NCBI GenBank assembly: GCA_963724385.1
Contig: CAVRUJ010000001.1
Coordinates: forward strand, 1,674,001-1,738,000
Source of the DNA: DASXQK01 sp963724385
GTDB lineage: Bacteria; Pseudomonadota; Alphaproteobacteria; Dongiales; Dongiaceae
Length of the DNA: 64,000 bases
Direction of reading: 5' to 3'
In this document: piece after piece, positions 55,301 to 62,915 of the stretch
How positions within the stretch are numbered: the first letter of the stretch is position 1
How the letters are laid out: the number at the start of each line of letters is the position of its first letter
Notes under the pieces: generated by a model
Told to the model about the DNA's origin: nothing
Database searches by the model: none
What the model saw: only the letters and a program-made list of their open reading frames with translations
Program-made: the position numbers and the translations under genes

Positions 55301-55452
55301 TGCTCGACGACTGCGGCAGCGAACACGCTTTCGAAACCCGCGACCCGGGCCTGGGTCAGCTCGTCGTCCGCGCCTTCAGGGACCGATTCAGGCTTCTCGT
55401 CGTCGTCTCCCTGCCGGCCAAACGCATCTTGAGGATCGATGTCGTGGAATAG
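52384..55452 (+). CDS. Giant operon protein of unknown function with poly-Pro hinge
   Basis: 1022 aa, ATG 52384 behind GGGGAGGAGCAGTGCC. No signal peptide. Residues about 1-300 are helical and aromatic, including RMLLIAEVTEMFMKSQ near 97-111 and NEGSLGEGLSRFLAEQF near 124-140; the acidic helix pattern recalls a zinc-peptidase-like helix that lacks HExxH, which is only a resemblance. Residues 300-790 are beta-rich. An 11-Pro run lies at about 803-813, followed by a disordered Ala/Ser linker and a C-terminal module from about 870, ending VVVSLPAKRILRIDVVE. Multi-domain layout suggests an extracellular-type or structural protein. No family recognised. Confidence 0.75.
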   Translation: MGLTNAGLPNGGATTDYTFQYDTALGGAGGPEPARLTKVMASCDADFNLMQSWFKGVAFPFSKPMEADVNNNDAGSASWGPPVQLNSVTGDAGYLRMLLIAEVTEMFMKSQAAALGTSGWFPGNEGSLGEGLSRFLAEQFLIQSGLGLGEFPNWGWTANSWLTSPSLPDWVNNVDPTGDETYIEIGCSILFIYYLFTQLNFTIPQIVAAAASNLAGVYTNLTGDAGDPFPFFKRLMQAFPGPGGITTGANLDNPFPVGLVSIWAEKSTFGYDEVQDVIAQNAGVFSGAFWVVVEGFSKNSFNALGITVELDGTLMTAKGIKVYPSTTYSVDYEDTAKPNAPQRIRIPYDIKFSTAANADFPSMGSTSENELDLHAQLQIAGQKVAASDAYAAFELVAGADPYFTNVDPNQGNVFYLSQDLRVFTVTPDVDPTPVTGAPAFVGNDVAGAYKYVKDLLGHLNGNAGFTSGAKDPFTTIFPDQSGAYVGDSSVTPYTLTKPRHTNFNFAVARVRLKGSSGTSGEAKSVRVFFRMWVSQSADTDYQPTTTYASDPDPAGKPGSPKVGAGTTTIPFFATGNLTTNTDYVSGGVNNQDIEIKSGDTAWAYFGCFLDVYGADFQVNGQQVQASLPGTHHCLVAQIACDTAPIPTSAQVTPGPENSDKLAQRNLQVTHSDNPGGADAHRIPQTFDARPSPGKTAAVMPDELMIDWGKVPVGSAAQIYWPQVKASDVLKLADAHYSFHALAMADAHTIQCTVTRNVTYVPIPQGAGENFAGLLTIDLPRTVKAGQEFDVVVRRVVTTEKALPPPPPPPPPPPKLSRNAPAASAASPAAATSRPDSTHGFGPEPEARKILPVPVGVAPAPRAHVWRFVTGAFRIKIPVSTPASILPAEENTLAILKWRLQAMAPTNRWYPVLERYIGYVAGRVQGLGGDPNKIPPSLSGAPIEILEPKHKTEEFLGKVCRIAFDCHGDFEGFVLDDCGSEHAFETRDPGLGQLVVRAFRDRFRLLVVVSLPAKRILRIDVVE

Positions 55453-55662
55453 GCGCTTCGGCCTTGGGGCGTTCCGTCGAGACTGATGGGTGACGCCGGC
55501 AGCCGGCGCGGTTCCGATTCACGCAAAAAGGCGACGGCAAGCCCGCCTCATCGGCCTGCGGGAATGAAGCGGACACCCAAGATACGCGCAGTTGCCCCGA
55601 CGCCCGTGGCGAAAACCCAACCAGTCGCCTGCATCGAATGACGCCTGGACCAGGTGCGCTCG

Positions 55663-55704
55663 GGGGCGGCCACCCCGTCGTCAGACGTGTGCGGTGGCCG
55701 CCCC
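55663..55704. terminator. Strong hairpin between convergent genes
   Basis: GGGGCGGCCACC (55663-55674) pairs perfectly with GGTGGCCGCCCC (55693-55704), a 12-bp GC stem with an 18-nt loop. It lies between the 1022-aa gene and the convergent gene at 55715, so it can serve as terminator in both directions, although it has no long T-tract. Confidence 0.6.
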
Positions 55705-55714
55705 AAGCGTGCTC

Positions 55715-56149
55715 TTATCGATGCCCTTTGCAGAAGTAACCTTTGTCATAGTAATTGGCGCGGCCGCTGCCGTCCGTGAAGGTATTGAAGTCCTCCACGA
55801 TCAGGCAGCCTCTATCGAGGACGCCGGTCAATATCGTGTCCTTGAAGTCGAAATGGTAGAGCGCGGTGAACGCCACCGCCGGACCGCCGTTGACAGAGTC
55901 TGCATAGGCAAGACCCTTGACCTGCAGCCAGTCGCAGGGCGTTGGCGTGCAGGCTCCGAACGCATGCACGAAGAGCTGGCCCTTCTGCTCGGAGATGACA
56001 ACCCGCACCAGTCCGCGCGTTTCTTTGTTGCAGGCGTCCCATGTTCCAATCAGCGGCGCGAGCGTAACCGCTGCTGCCGCCGTCTTGATCTGCCTGGCGT
56101 GGGCTTCTGTCAGTGTTTCGGCCGGTTTGTTGAATTTTGCGTCTGCCAT
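55715..56149 (-). CDS. Beta-rich small protein of unknown function
   Basis: 144 aa, ATG 56149 behind GGGAGGACACGCC. Short helical lead (AETLTEAHARQIKTAA), then a strand-rich core: LIGTWDACNKETRGLVRVVISEQKGQLFVHAFGACTPTPCDW, VAFTALYHFDFKDTILTGVLDRGCLIVEDFNTFTDGSGRANYYDKGYF. The order GTW, strands, F-G-A-C, TPCDW, FTDGSGR recurs in a widespread small family that resembles a lipocalin- or avidin-like barrel, without assigned function. No signal peptide. It converges on the Trp-cluster operon. Confidence 0.75.
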   Translation of the reverse strand: MADAKFNKPAETLTEAHARQIKTAAAAVTLAPLIGTWDACNKETRGLVRVVISEQKGQLFVHAFGACTPTPCDWLQVKGLAYADSVNGGPAVAFTALYHFDFKDTILTGVLDRGCLIVEDFNTFTDGSGRANYYDKGYFCKGHR

Positions 56150-56652
56150 GGCGTGTCCTCCCTCGTTTCGGGTTCCTGGCCGGTCCGGATGTCCGCGTGC
56201 GACAGGAAGCGGCATGCTCGGTGCCGCGGTTGTTGTCGCCAAACCGGAAACAACGGTTGCCGTCTGCCGGGCTAGGCAGACTCCATGCGCAATCCGTTCC
56301 GGCCCTGCTATTGGCGGCGTCGTAAGGCCCGACGCTCGTCCTCTTTTAGTAACTCAAACAAAGATTAAGAATCGGCTATCGCTCAGATGGGATGGGAATC
56401 AGGGCAACATCGACCAGGCTCCTATTGCAGGACCGTCACCACATCGGACAGCCGCTGCTCACTGCCGGGAGCCTGCCGTAGACGGAACCCGGCGGGGCCT
56501 CGTGGATCACTGGCTCCATCCCATCCGCGAACTCGATCACAAGCACCGCCACGAGCTCGATGTCTCTGGATCTATTCGATAGCCGACAGGCTGGTGAAAG
56601 ACCTCGGAATCACCGGCAGCCGGCCCTAGTGCAAGATCGGGGTCAGCCTCAA
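56150..56652. other. Intergenic region upstream of the 144-aa gene
   Basis: About 500 nt between the 55715 gene and the end of paoC. 56340-56380 is AT-rich and probably holds the promoter of the 144-aa gene. Short plus-strand frames lack ribosome sites. From 56627 on it overlaps the third copy of the palindromic repeat. Confidence 0.45.
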
Positions 56653-56672
56653 TCAAGTTGACCCGTCGAATC
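56627..56672. repeat. Degenerate palindromic repeat, copy C
   Basis: TAGTGCAAGATCGGGGTCAG and TCAAGTTGACCCG resemble the left part and inner arm of copies A and B; the right outer arm is lost. It covers the 3' end of paoC, whose last codons GST and TGA are read from the repeat arm. Confidence 0.7.
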
Positions 56673-58923
56673 CGATCAGCCGGTCGAGCGTGATCGGGAA
56701 TCGGCGAACCCGGGTTCCGGTCGCGTGCCAAACCGCGCTGGCGATGGCGCCGGCGGTTCCCGTGACGCCGATCTCGCCCACCCCCTTGATGCCGAGCGTG
56801 TTGACGTGCGGGTCGTGTTCCTCCACGAGGATGGCTTCTATCGAAGGCACGTCGGCATTCACCGGTACGTGATATTCGGCGAGGTTGGCGTTCATCGGCC
56901 GGCCGGAGCTGGGATCCATCACGGCGCGCTCGTGCAAGGCGAAGGAAACGCCCCAGATCATGCCGCCGTAGTATTGGCTGCGCACCAGCCGAGGATTGAT
57001 GATCCTGCCGGCGGCAAAGGCGCCGACCAGCCGCGTCGCCCGGATTTGGCCCAGATCCGGATCGACCTTGACCTCCGCAAACACCGCCCCGTGGGCGTGC
57101 ATGGAATAGGCCGACTGCGCCGCCGGATCGGCGGCACTCCTGGCGCGGCCCTCGATCTCGGCGAGGCCGGCTCTTGCGAGAATGTCGGCATAGCTTTCGC
57201 TCCGGCCCTCGTCATCGCGACGGATGAGCCGGCCGCCGCGCGCGATCACGCCGGCGTTCCCCGCGCCATAGAGAGGCGAGCGTCGGTCGACCGTGGCAAG
57301 ACTGGCCAGCTTGCCGACAACGTCGGCGCCGGCGCCGTTGATCGCCGTGCCCGCCGTCGCCGTGTGGGCCGAGCCGCCCGCGATCCCGGCATCCGGGAGA
57401 TCGGACGAGCCGGCCCTGAATTCCATCCGATCGAGTTCGAGCCCCAGGCTGTCGGCGGCGATCTGGGCGAGCGCGGTCCAGGCGCCCTGGCCCATGTCCT
57501 GGGCTCCCGTCTCCATCACCCCGCTGCCGTCGCTGCGGATGACGGCCCGGGCCTCGGCCTGGAACATCAGCGCCGGAAAGACCGCCGTGCCCATGCCCCA
57601 GCCGACCAGGAGTCCCGCGTCATCGCGCATCTGCCTCGGCGCAAGCGGGCGAGCGGCCCAGCCGAAACGCCGGGCGCCTTCGGCATAGCATTCGCGCAAG
57701 GCCTTGGAGGAGAACGGCTTGCCGGTGATCGGCTCGACCTCGGCATAGTTCTTGAGGCGGAACGCCAAGGGGTCCATGCCGCAGGCCTCGGCCATCTCGT
57801 CGATCGCGCATTCGAGCGCGATGTTGCCGCTGGCCTCGCCGGGCGCGCGCATGAACAAGGGCGTGCCCGTGTCGAGCCGCACGGCCTCGTAGGATGTCGC
57901 GATCGCCGGGCTCGCGTAGAGCGTGTGCGAGACGTCGGCGGACGGCTCGAAGAAGTCGTCGAAGCTGGAGGACGCGGTCTTCGCCCGATGCTCGAGCGCC
58001 GTCAGCGCGCCCTCCTGGCCAGCGCCCAGGCGGAGCGTCTGGCGCGACTCGGCGCGGTGGCCCACGGGGCCGAACATCTGGTCGCGGCGGAGCACCAGCT
58101 TGACCGGCCGGCCGACCAGTCGGGCGGCCAGGATGCCCAGGACCTGGGGCCCGGCGATCATGCCCTTGCAACCGAAGCCGCCGCCGAGGAAGGGACTGCG
58201 GATGTGGATGTTTTCCGGCGGGATCCCGAACAGCCCCGCGATCCTTCCCCGGGCCATGGCGAGGGCCTGGCTCGGCGTATCGATGGAAAGCCTGTCGGCG
58301 TCCCAGGCAGCCAGGATCGCGTGCGGCTCTATGGGGTTGTGATATTGCGCCGGCGTCTCGTAGGTCGCCTCGATCCGATGGGCCGCCGCCGCGAGGCCGG
58401 CCTCGACGTCGCCGTGGCGGACCTCGGACGGTGTGCCGATGCCGACCGCGGGCGGGACGAAGCTTTCGCTCGAATCGAGCCCGATCCGGGGCGCCTCGGC
58501 CTCGTAGCGGGGCGCGAGCAGCGCCGCACCCTCGCTCGCGGCTTCGAGCGTCTCGGCGATCACCACGGCGACCGGCTGGTTCGCATAGCGCACGCGGTCG
58601 TTCTGCAACAAGTCGAGCCGGAACATGAAGGGATTCGTCTTCGCGTCCGGATCCTGGGCGAGCGGTGGACGGTTTACAGGCGTCATGACCTCGACGACAC
58701 CCGGATGCCCCTTTGCGGCCTCCAGGTCGAGGGCGGTCACGCGGCCGCGCGCGATGCTGCTGACCGCGAGAACGGCATAGAGCATCCCGGGCAGGTGGTT
58801 GTCGGCCGCATAGCGCGCAGCACCCGTCACCTTCAGGATGCCGTCCCGCCGGGTGAGCGGCTGACCGATGTTGGAGCCATGGCGGACATGCGCCGGGTCC
58901 TGGGTGAGGGCGATCTCAGGCAT
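56653..58923 (-). CDS. paoC: Aldehyde oxidoreductase, molybdopterin-binding subunit PaoC-like
   Basis: 756 aa from ATG 58923, overlapping the FAD-subunit gene by 8 nt. GQPLTRRDGILKVTGAARYAAD start, FLGGGFGCKG (Moco site), RAPGEASGNIALE, GQDMGQGAWT-type MoCo loop (ETGAQDMGQGAWTALAQ), GGSAHTATAG, and the catalytic Glu717 in KGVGEIGVTGTAG mark the xanthine oxidase family. With paoA and paoB it oxidises aldehydes to acids, using molybdopterin cytosine dinucleotide as cofactor in known PaoABC. The final GST-stop is encoded inside a palindromic repeat; the homologous scrap at 47189 ends LIGAAE instead. Confidence 0.9.
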   Translation of the reverse strand: MPEIALTQDPAHVRHGSNIGQPLTRRDGILKVTGAARYAADNHLPGMLYAVLAVSSIARGRVTALDLEAAKGHPGVVEVMTPVNRPPLAQDPDAKTNPFMFRLDLLQNDRVRYANQPVAVVIAETLEAASEGAALLAPRYEAEAPRIGLDSSESFVPPAVGIGTPSEVRHGDVEAGLAAAAHRIEATYETPAQYHNPIEPHAILAAWDADRLSIDTPSQALAMARGRIAGLFGIPPENIHIRSPFLGGGFGCKGMIAGPQVLGILAARLVGRPVKLVLRRDQMFGPVGHRAESRQTLRLGAGQEGALTALEHRAKTASSSFDDFFEPSADVSHTLYASPAIATSYEAVRLDTGTPLFMRAPGEASGNIALECAIDEMAEACGMDPLAFRLKNYAEVEPITGKPFSSKALRECYAEGARRFGWAARPLAPRQMRDDAGLLVGWGMGTAVFPALMFQAEARAVIRSDGSGVMETGAQDMGQGAWTALAQIAADSLGLELDRMEFRAGSSDLPDAGIAGGSAHTATAGTAINGAGADVVGKLASLATVDRRSPLYGAGNAGVIARGGRLIRRDDEGRSESYADILARAGLAEIEGRARSAADPAAQSAYSMHAHGAVFAEVKVDPDLGQIRATRLVGAFAAGRIINPRLVRSQYYGGMIWGVSFALHERAVMDPSSGRPMNANLAEYHVPVNADVPSIEAILVEEHDPHVNTLGIKGVGEIGVTGTAGAIASAVWHATGTRVRRFPITLDRLIGFDGST

Positions 58924-59974
58924 GGAGGATGGCTCCGGGAAGGGATGCGAAGGGTGAAGCGGGAAGGGCCGCCACGCGCTCGGGCGTTCCGGCCGCCGCG
59001 AGGGTGAGCGCGCGCAACGCGGTTCGCCGCGCGAGCTCGACCTTGAAGGCATTGTCGCCGGAGGGCTTCGCGTCCGCGAGCGCTAGCTCGGCCGCCTGGC
59101 GGAAGGCGGTCTCCGTCGGTCGCGTGCCCGCCAAGATCGCCTCGGCCGCGCGGGCTCGCCACGGTTTCATCGCCACACCGCCCAGCGCCAGGCGCGCCTC
59201 GACGATCGCATTGCCCGCGATGCTGAGGGCCGCCGCCGCCGACACGACGGCGAAGGCATAGGACGTGCGATCGCGAAGCTTGAGATAGCGGGCATGGGCC
59301 GAGAATCGGGCCGCCTCGCCCGGCAGGCTGAGGGCGACGATCAGTTCGCCGGACTCGAGCACGGTCTCCCGCTCGGGCATTGCGCCGGGCAGACGATGGA
59401 AGCTTTCGAGCGGAACCGCGCGCCGGCCCGCCTTGCCCTCGATCTCGACCACGGCGTCGAGGGCTGCGAGCGGCACGCAGAAGTCGGATGGGTGCGTGGC
59501 GACGCAAGCTTCGCTCCATCCGAGGATGGCGTGCAGGCGCGCCTCGCCGCCGCGGGCGTCGCATCCCGCGCCGGGGCTGCGCTTGTTGCAGGCGCTCGCG
59601 ACGTCATAGAAGTAGGGGCATCGCGTACGCTGGAGCAGGTTGCCGCCGACGGTCGCGGCATTGCGGAGCTGGGCCGAGGCCCCGGAGAGGAGCGCCTCCG
59701 CGACGGCCGGGAAACGCCGGGCGAAATCCGGATCATGGGCGAGATCGGCGTTGCGGACGAGCGCCCCGATCCGCACGCCGCCGCCGGGCAGGTGCTCGAT
59801 CCGGTCGAGGCCGGGGAGCCGATTCACGTCGACGAGGCGGCTGGGAGCAGCGATGCCGTCCTTCATCAGGTCGACGAGGTTGGTGCCGCCGGCAAGATAA
59901 GCCGCGCCCGGCTCGGAAGCTGCCGCGACGGCTTCGGCGATCGTCTTGGGCCTGACATAGTCGAAGGTCTTCAT
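58916..59974 (-). CDS. paoB: Aldehyde oxidoreductase, FAD subunit PaoB-like
   Basis: 352 aa from ATG 59974, overlapping paoA by 4 nt. FDYVRPKTIAEAV and AAYLAGGTNLVDLMKDG are the FAD-binding PCMH start; RNAATVGGNLLQRTRCPYF near 105-122 is the second flavin motif. Cys 119, 129, 138 and 157 (RTRCPYF, SACNKR, GAGCDA, EACVATHPSD) match the extra 4Fe-4S cluster of PaoB-type subunits, absent from plain xanthine dehydrogenase. It passes electrons from the 2Fe-2S subunit to the acceptor. Confidence 0.92.
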   Translation of the reverse strand: MKTFDYVRPKTIAEAVAAASEPGAAYLAGGTNLVDLMKDGIAAPSRLVDVNRLPGLDRIEHLPGGGVRIGALVRNADLAHDPDFARRFPAVAEALLSGASAQLRNAATVGGNLLQRTRCPYFYDVASACNKRSPGAGCDARGGEARLHAILGWSEACVATHPSDFCVPLAALDAVVEIEGKAGRRAVPLESFHRLPGAMPERETVLESGELIVALSLPGEAARFSAHARYLKLRDRTSYAFAVVSAAAALSIAGNAIVEARLALGGVAMKPWRARAAEAILAGTRPTETAFRQAAELALADAKPSGDNAFKVELARRTALRALTLAAAGTPERVAALPASPFASLPGAILHA

Positions 59975-60468
59975 GCGACGTGCCTCCGGCCGGCCCGCTC
60001 GAGGCTCTTGCCAGCTTCCAGCACCGCTTCCGTGATCCCGGCATAGGCGCCGCACCGGCAGAGGTTCCCGCTCATGCCTTCGCGCACGCGCTCGGGATCA
60101 TCCCCGGCCTGGCCTTCCTGGATCAGGCCGACCGCGCTCATGATCTGGCCCGGCGTGCAGAACCCGCATTGCAAGCCGTCATGGGCGATGAAGGCGGCCT
60201 GAACCGGATGCAGCGTGTCGCCCCGCGCCAAGCCCTCGATGGTCAGCACATCGGCGCCATCGTGGCTGAGCGCGAGAGCAAGGCAGGAATTGATGCGGCG
60301 ACCGTCGACCAGGATGGTGCATGCCCCGCATTGTCCGCGGTCGCAGCCCTTCTTGGTTCCGGTGAGGCCGAGGCGTTCGCGCAGGAGATCGAGAAGGGTG
60401 ACGCGGGGGTCTTCCAGCTCGACCGTCCGTCTTTCACCGTTTACGGTGAGCGTGATTGGCGGGACCAT
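59971..60468 (-). CDS. paoA: Aldehyde oxidoreductase, 2Fe-2S subunit PaoA-like
   Basis: 165 aa. The first cluster uses C42, C47, C50 and C62 (KKGCDRGQCGACTILVDGRRINSC), the second C101, C104, C137 and C139 (LQCGFCTPGQ; GNLCRCGAY). ATG 60468 is preceded by TTGGAGCACTGC, which favours it over TTG 60480. E. coli PaoA has a Tat leader that takes the complex to the periplasm; here the protein begins MVPPITLTVNGERRTVE with no leader, so the complex should be cytoplasmic. First gene of paoABC, divergent from a TetR gene. Confidence 0.92.
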   Translation of the reverse strand: MVPPITLTVNGERRTVELEDPRVTLLDLLRERLGLTGTKKGCDRGQCGACTILVDGRRINSCLALALSHDGADVLTIEGLARGDTLHPVQAAFIAHDGLQCGFCTPGQIMSAVGLIQEGQAGDDPERVREGMSGNLCRCGAYAGITEAVLEAGKSLERAGRRHVA

Positions 60469-60622
60469 GCAGTGCTCCAATGAGAGCCGTTGCGGGATGA
60501 CCCGCCCCCGATCTTGCCATTGGGCGGGGCGGGACTAGGGGCAACCAGGCCGAAGGCGCTCGAGGCAGCCGGGCGGCTGCCGACGTGATCGCCTTGGCTT
60601 GACGCCACGTGAGAGAGTATAT

Positions 60623-60635
60623 GGAGGCACCCTCC
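60623..60635. promoter_or_regulatory. Short inverted repeat in the paoA/TetR divergent promoter
   Basis: GGAGG-CAC-CCTCC is a 5-bp dyad between the divergent paoA and tetR-type genes, 23 nt before the regulator start. A TTGACG lies at 60599-60604. It is a candidate operator for the TetR protein, but the dyad is short. Confidence 0.25.
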
Positions 60636-60657
60636 GTTTTTCAAGGGGGGAGGAGGG

Positions 60658-61266
60658 GTGGCGAGGAAAATGCGAGGTCATCCGGCCAAGACAGCACGCC
60701 GGCCGCGCGCGGATGCGCTCAGGAACCACGAGCGGGTCCTGAAGGCCGCCAAGGCGGTGTTCAGCGCCGGCGGCCCTGAAGCCAGCCTCGAAGCCGTGGC
60801 CAAGCGCGCCGGTGTTGGCATCGGCACCTTGTACCGGCATTTCCCGACCCGCGAGGCCTTGTTCGAGGCCGTCTATCGCCGGGAGGTGGAGCAGCTCGCG
60901 GAGCTGGCCGAGCGGCTGAAGGCGGACCCGGCGCCCGTCGAGGCGCTGCGCCGCTGGATGCACGCCAATGTGGAGTTCGTCGCCACTAAGAAGGGTATGT
61001 CGTCGGCGCTGGCGCTGGCCGCTCATGCTTCATCGGAACTCCACGCCTATTCCTTCGATCGCCTGACCCGCGCCGTCGGCGCGCTGCTGCAGCAGGCCGT
61101 TGCCGCCGGCGAGATACGATCCGGCATCAGCCCCGAAGACCTGCTCCGCGCGCTGGTGGGCATGTGCCTCCTGCACGACAAGCCCGGCTGGCAGGCGAGC
61201 GTGCTGCGCCTGGTCGATGTCTTCGTCGACGGGCTGAAGGCGCGATCCTCGCCGAAGCGCCGATAG
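60658..61266 (+). CDS. TetR-family regulator, likely of paoABC
   Basis: 202 aa from GTG 60658 behind GGGGGGAGGAGGG (ATG 60670 possible). The DNA-binding domain includes RNHERVLKAAKAVFSAGGPEASLEAVAKRAGVGIGTLYRHFPTREALFEAVY at about 23-74, with the helix-turn-helix in EAVAKRAGVGIGTLYRHF. The C-terminal ligand part carries a SALALAAHASSELHAYSFDRL segment. Divergent position suggests repression of paoABC relieved by an aldehyde or related ligand; this is inference from layout. Confidence 0.88.
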   Translation: MARKMRGHPAKTARRPRADALRNHERVLKAAKAVFSAGGPEASLEAVAKRAGVGIGTLYRHFPTREALFEAVYRREVEQLAELAERLKADPAPVEALRRWMHANVEFVATKKGMSSALALAAHASSELHAYSFDRLTRAVGALLQQAVAAGEIRSGISPEDLLRALVGMCLLHDKPGWQASVLRLVDVFVDGLKARSSPKRR

Positions 61267-61368
61267 TCCGCGGCCCGGAATGACCAGTTGCGGCGCGAGG
61301 CGCGCAGGCGAAGGTCGCCCGGCTGACTTCGTCAGGTCGCCATCAGTATCAGCTGTTAGTCAGCGCCC

Positions 61369-62490
61369 ATGACCAGCATCGCGGCCGAGGAACGCGCGCA
61401 GCGCCGATTGCGCGTCTGGGATCTGCCGACCCGCCTGTTCCATTGGTGTCTCGTGGGACTGGTGAGCTTTGCGCTCGTCACCGGCCTCGTCGCGCCGAAA
61501 TGGTGGGTCGGCCCGCATATTCTGGCCGGATACGGCATCGCCATCCTGCTGGCCTTCCGCGCCGTCTGGGCCTTCTACGGGCCGGAATACAGCCGTCTCT
61601 CGAGCTTCGCCTTTGGCCCGAAGCAGGCCCTTGCGCATCTGCGCGGCCTGGTCCGCCTCAGCGGCCGCCATTACACCGGGCATAATCCCAGCGGGGCGAT
61701 GATGATCTTCGCCCTTTTCGGCTTTCTCTGCCTGCTGGTGGCAACGGGATTCCTGGTCCAGGGCGGCTTCGAGAAGCAGGGGCCGCTGGCCGGTTTTCTC
61801 ACCTTCGCGGTCGGGAACGATGCGCGCTATGTCCACAAGGCCCTCGCCCTGCTGCTTATCGGCCTGATCGCGCTGCACCTCGCCGGCGTCCTGGTCGGCA
61901 GCCGGCTGATGAACGAGCGGCTCATCATGCCCATGATCACCGGCTGGAAAGCGGGCGTCCCGACCGCGGATCCCCGGCCAGCGCGTCCGCTCGCAGCACT
62001 GCTGTGGCTGGCACTCTTGGCCGCGGCCGTTGGCGCCATCGTCCCGCAGCTCGCCAGCCGCCCCGCGCTCGGGCTGCCCGACATGCCGCCCAACGCCGTC
62101 ATGCTCGCCGAATGCGGCGCCTGCCATGCCCCGTTCCACCCGAGCCTTCTGCCGCGCGCGTCCTGGGCGATCCTGATGGCGGGCCTGAGCGATCACTTCG
62201 GGGAAGACGCGAGCCTGCCCGCCGCCAAGCGCGACGAGATCGCGGCCTATCTTTCGCGCTATGCGGCCGAGGCCTGGGACACCAAGGCCGCCCATCGCTT
62301 CGCCGCGGTGGCGCCGGAGAATCCCATCAGCATCACCGCTACGCCGGGCTGGCGCCGCTTCCATGCCCGTCTTGATCCCGCCCTGTTCCGCTCGCATGCC
62401 GTGGGCGCCCCCGGCAATTGCACCGCCTGTCACAAGGATGCCGGGACCGGCCGCTTCGACCCCCAGGCGATCGCAATACCGGAAGGATGA
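61369..62490 (+). CDS. Cytochrome b561-type membrane protein fused to diheme cytochrome c
   Basis: 373 aa. Residues about 13-195 are a four-helix b-type cytochrome (VWDLPTRLFHWCLVGLVSFALVTGL with H25; HILAGYGIAILLAFRAVWAFYGPEYSRL with H50; YVHKALALLLIGLIALHLAGVLVGSRL with H156 and H170). A fifth helix LAALLWLALLAAAVGAIVPQ leads to a periplasmic domain with two c-type heme sites, C249-x-x-C-H253 and C351-x-x-C-H355. This part is clearly paralogous to the DHC encoded two genes downstream. It should carry electrons from quinol through b and c hemes to the SHP/DHC pair. ATG 61369. Confidence 0.9.
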   Translation: MTSIAAEERAQRRLRVWDLPTRLFHWCLVGLVSFALVTGLVAPKWWVGPHILAGYGIAILLAFRAVWAFYGPEYSRLSSFAFGPKQALAHLRGLVRLSGRHYTGHNPSGAMMIFALFGFLCLLVATGFLVQGGFEKQGPLAGFLTFAVGNDARYVHKALALLLIGLIALHLAGVLVGSRLMNERLIMPMITGWKAGVPTADPRPARPLAALLWLALLAAAVGAIVPQLASRPALGLPDMPPNAVMLAECGACHAPFHPSLLPRASWAILMAGLSDHFGEDASLPAAKRDEIAAYLSRYAAEAWDTKAAHRFAAVAPENPISITATPGWRRFHARLDPALFRSHAVGAPGNCTACHKDAGTGRFDPQAIAIPEG

Positions 62491-62493
62491 CGC

Positions 62494-62907
62494 ATGACCA
62501 GAGTCCTGCTCTTGGCACTCCTGATTCTCCTGGCGGCCGCGCCCGTTCGCGCCAACCCGGCGCGCGACGCGATCCTTGCGGCATTCGCGGCCCAGGCGAA
62601 GCTCGATGATCCGGCCTTTGCCGGATTCTCCGCCGAGCGCGGCAAAGCCCTCTGGCAGGCGAGCCACAGCGGCGGCAAGCCCGAGACGCCATCCTGCGCG
62701 ACCTGCCACACCAAGGACCCGACGGCGGCGGGGCAGACCCGCGCCGGCAAGACAATCGCGCCCATGGCCGTCTCGATGACGCCGGACCGCTTCACCGATC
62801 CCGAGAAGGTGGCCAAATGGTTCGCGCGCAATTGCAACAACGTGCTCGGACGTGCCTGCAGCGCCGGCGAAAAGGGCGACATCATCACCTATCTGTCCGG
62901 ACAATGA
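62494..62907 (+). CDS. SHP-type O2-binding cytochrome c (DUF1924)
   Basis: 137 aa with a Sec signal peptide (LLLALLILLAAAPVRA). One heme site C68-A-T-C-H72. Around it and after it, KPETPSCATCHTKDPTAAGQTRAGKTIAPMA and TPDRFTDPEKVAKWFARNCNNVLGRACSAGEKGDII follow the sphaeroides heme protein pattern, in which an Asn in RNCN is the unusual sixth ligand that swings away to let O2 bind. ATG 62494 lies 3 nt after the cytochrome b gene; the next gene overlaps or follows by 8 nt. Confidence 0.93.
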   Translation: MTRVLLLALLILLAAAPVRANPARDAILAAFAAQAKLDDPAFAGFSAERGKALWQASHSGGKPETPSCATCHTKDPTAAGQTRAGKTIAPMAVSMTPDRFTDPEKVAKWFARNCNNVLGRACSAGEKGDIITYLSGQ

Positions 62908-62915
62908 GGACCCCA

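Noticed and set aside
56725..59007. 760-aa plus-strand frame opposite paoC
   Set aside because: Shadow of a conserved molybdoenzyme gene; no recognisable domain in the plus-strand product.
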